Positions 50,731 to 52,817 of a DNA stretch of 52,817 nucleotides are shown here, piece by piece. The position numbers were made by a program, and so were the translations under genes. The stretch covers positions 1-52,817 of the forward strand of contig JAPPFW010000065.1 of NCBI GenBank assembly GCA_028821575.1, written 5' to 3'. A model generated the notes under the pieces. The model had not been told where the DNA came from and did no database searches. It saw nothing but the letters and a program-made list of their open reading frames with translations. Origin of the DNA: a bacterium (GTDB taxonomy: Bacteria > Actinomycetota > Acidimicrobiia > Spongiisociales > Spongiisociaceae). Within the stretch, counting starts at the first letter, position 1. Each line of letters starts with the position of its first letter.

Positions 50731-51026
50731 CGATAGCTCCGGTTCGGCCTAAGTCTGATGCCACACCCCCTCACCTCTCCAGGCAAACACGCGGTGGCGC
50801 TCGCGCATTGGCAATCGCCTCTCCCGACTGTCCTGTCGTGACCGACAGGATCAAGGATCGTAGCGGCACTCATGCCCACGAACCGACCACGTTCCCCTGC
50901 TATGTTTCTCTTCGGGCTGGCGGTCCCAAAATGCTCTTTTCAAGGGTCGAGCGCTGGTGCCGGTGGGCAGCGTCAGTCGGGCGGAGAGTCACGGAAGCCC
51001 GTTAGCGTCGGGAGGTCAGACCGAGC

Positions 51027-51824
51027 GTGTCAATCGTTGATTTCGGTCACGCTGCTGAGCAGGTCAAGGAGTTCTGGGGGCTTCTGGTCGACTACGAACA
51101 CCATTGGAGGGTCGGCTGTGACTTCAAGCGTGTGTGGGATCAGGCAGACGCGAAGGCGCGGCGGCGGTTGGACTACAGGGTCCTCGGTATTGAGGAGAGC
51201 GAGGCACGTTCCCTTCGCCGTGACGTGCTTCGCCTGCAGCCCTTGGTCGAAGTGATCGCTCACGAACTCGACTCGACCTTTGACTACCGTAGCGAGTTCG
51301 CGGATCTTCGTTCGGAGCAGGGGATACAACGAGCGCGGACGGCCAGCGAACGCCTGGTAGGCGTGGTCCGGGACGTCCCCGAACGGAAACGTATCTTCAG
51401 TCCTGTGGGTCCGGTCCTTGACGCAGATGGGCTACATCCCTGGGTGTGGAACGCTGCCAAGGACCTCTGGGACGGTGGCCACTACAAAGAGGCTGTCCAC
51501 CAAGCCGCGACAGCCGTAGAACAACAGACAAGCCTCAAGATCGGAACCGATCTCCACGGTGCCGATCTGTACGCTCATGCCTTTAGTCTTGGCCAAGCAA
51601 GCCAACCCAGGCTCGGGTTCCCCGACATCGAGCCCGGCACCAAGCGATGGACCTCCGCCCATCAGGGAGCCATGCACTTCGGGATGGGATGTAGCCAGGG
51701 GATCCGCAATCAAGCTGCGCACACAAACGACGACTTCGGCGAACAGATCGCGCTCGAATACCTAGCCGCTTTCAGCGTCCTCGCCAGGTGGGTAGAAGCC
51801 ACGATGGTCCGTCAGCCGCCCTAA
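51027..51824 (+). CDS. TIGR02391-family HEPN-like protein
   Basis: A 265-aa protein, GTG 51027 with GGGAGG about a dozen bases upstream. The C-terminal 140 residues match the TIGR02391 (Ymh-like) family: LHPWVWNAAKDLWDGGHYKE, AVHQAATAVEQQTSLKIG, QGAMHFGMGCSQGIRNQAAH and ALEYLAAFSVLARWVEAT. GIRNQAAH supplies R227-N228-x3-H232, again the HEPN signature. The N-terminal half is charged and helical. Members are frequent in phages and defence islands. Confidence 0.82.
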   Translation: MSIVDFGHAAEQVKEFWGLLVDYEHHWRVGCDFKRVWDQADAKARRRLDYRVLGIEESEARSLRRDVLRLQPLVEVIAHELDSTFDYRSEFADLRSEQGIQRARTASERLVGVVRDVPERKRIFSPVGPVLDADGLHPWVWNAAKDLWDGGHYKEAVHQAATAVEQQTSLKIGTDLHGADLYAHAFSLGQASQPRLGFPDIEPGTKRWTSAHQGAMHFGMGCSQGIRNQAAHTNDDFGEQIALEYLAAFSVLARWVEATMVRQPP

Positions 51825-52763
51825 GCCGGTATTCCGCCACTGTCGGCCATGGTTTGAGAGCAGTGCCCCAAACCCTCGGCTACTGGGCTCGGCTGCGTCG
51901 GCATCGCTAGAGCAGTCTCATCTGAGTCCTGGCTCTTCCTGAAGCCTGGAACGTTCGGTTTCCCCCGGTGCGTGCCGGTCTTCTCCTGGCCCGTGAATCG
52001 GCTACTAGCCCAGTTGGATTACGTTGGTTCACTCATGAGAGTCTGTTTCGGGTGGAACTGAGGGTGCGGACGGCCCACCAGGTGCTCCGCAAGCAGCCGA
52101 ACAACGGCCCGGACTGGCTAACGGGTGCGCTTGGAGCGACAAGAGTAGGAATGGCCGCCGCCGCGATACTGCACGCGACGCTGGGACCTGGGATGTCCGC
52201 CCCGTCGGAGTGTTCCGGCCGCTCGAGCATCACAAAGGCGACGAGGGACGGCTACGGGTCACCAAGCGGTGCCAGCGGCAGCCCGACCGCATCGCCACCT
52301 ACCGGGTGATCCACGAGGCCTCAAGAACCGTACCCGAGCTGTCCTGCTAGTAGCGGTCCCAAGACAGCACCCCGAACCCAACCATGAAGTTCGGATAATG
52401 CTGCCCGCGGCACTCCCGAAGTGGCGTGGAAGGGTCTTCAGCGGAAGGTGTCCGCTGCTCGATATAGACTTACATGGGTCGATGGAGTGTGTTCAAGGAT
52501 CCGTCCCACGATGCGTACCACCAGTCAACTCATAGTGATCGGTGGCACGCGGGACTTTGCGCCCTGCATGTCTTGGGATGCCGGCGCGTTAGCCGGGAGG
52601 CATCAGCGTGCGCTGGGACGAGCGGCGCGGCTGATCCGGGGTCGACAGCCGGTCTCGGCCTCCATACGGAGCCCCCCTGTCCTCATAGTCGATCTCTCCA
52701 GGACCCGACTTGAGCCCTCTCTACAGAGCGGACAGGTAACAGGTCCAAGGTAGCCGCCATGGC
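51825..52763. other. Gene-less interval
   Basis: Several frames of 60-113 codons cross this stretch but none has a ribosome binding site, protein-like composition or family resemblance. It may hold decayed genes; a short protein-like string (QPDRIATYRVIHEASR at about 52280-52330) hints at this but is not enough to name. Confidence 0.5.
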
Positions 52764-52817
52764 TGAACCGTTCCGGGTTTTTCGGAGGCTCGATTAGTTG
52801 GGAGAATCTGAGTCATG
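52764..52817 (+). mobile_element. Left end of an IS3-type element, running out of the window
   Basis: Begins with the 28-bp repeat also found at 40198-40225 (TGAACCG...GGAGGCTC). 23 bp later comes an ATG (52815-52817) at the window edge, the position where orfA of an IS3 element would start. Only the terminus is visible. Confidence 0.65.

Noticed and set aside
51968..52309. 113-codon plus-strand frame
   Set aside because: No ribosome binding site, low-complexity end and no recognisable fold.

Overview
The window reads as a high-GC actinobacterial chromosome whose conserved backbone ends at a tRNA gene, followed by a long accessory island. The backbone gene order (mfd, PPIase lipoprotein, mazG, eno, ftsB/divIC, DUF501, tRNA-Leu) is the order I know from Actinobacteria. 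The tetrapyrrole-methylase/MazG fusion and the start-codon usage (GTG, TTG) fit an Acidimicrobiia-like or other deep actinobacterial lineage, but that placement is inference.

Positions 1-17300 are mostly housekeeping: an adenine/adenosine deaminase bracketed by heptamer tandem repeats, ribosomal protein L25, peptidyl-tRNA hydrolase, glycerol kinase beside a glpD broken by several frameshifts, PgsA (apparently started at ATT), an extended SDR, a VOC protein, an IS1595-type transposase remnant, then mfd to DUF501. tRNA-Leu(TAA) at 17220-17304 is followed 200 bp later by a P4-type tyrosine integrase, so the island very probably integrated at this tRNA. A 13-bp copy of the tRNA 3' end at 38379-38391 is a weak attR candidate.

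Positions 17300-40100 are an integrated element with nested IS debris at its left end (an IS21 with a 6-bp target duplication, IS3 and Tn3 remnants). Its cargo includes a 712-aa protein ending in a zinc ribbon and a PD-(D/E)XK-like nuclease, a two-gene toxin-antitoxin-like operon whose nucleotidyltransferase carries two tandem SWIM-type zinc fingers, small membrane and acidic proteins, a frameshifted secreted HNH nuclease, a DnaG-like primase with an eroded TOPRIM site, and a secreted subtilase. Around the primase and an AlpA/excisionase-like regulator lie several families of cis repeats: a composite 10-12-bp iteron block present in three full copies and one partial, GTAAAC/GTTTAC operators, palindromes phased every 22 bp, and an ATGTCCC cluster. 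They look like replication or control regions.

Positions 40198-46650 are a graveyard of nested insertions that can be unpicked at base level. An IS3 element is split by an ISL3 element (8-bp target duplication), which is split by an IS110 element whose left end holds two 8-nt guides matching the interrupted target. The same IS3 is truncated by an IS30, which is split by an ORF-less group II intron (813 nt, antisense to the transposase). A 3' fragment of a type ISP restriction-modification gene follows.

Positions 46650-52817 hold probable defence or conflict genes: a winged-helix/DUF3800 pair, a small HTH gene with an amber stop and a perfect operator palindrome, and two divergent HEPN-motif proteins (a 527-aa unknown and a TIGR02391-like protein). 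The window ends at the left terminus of an IS3-type element.
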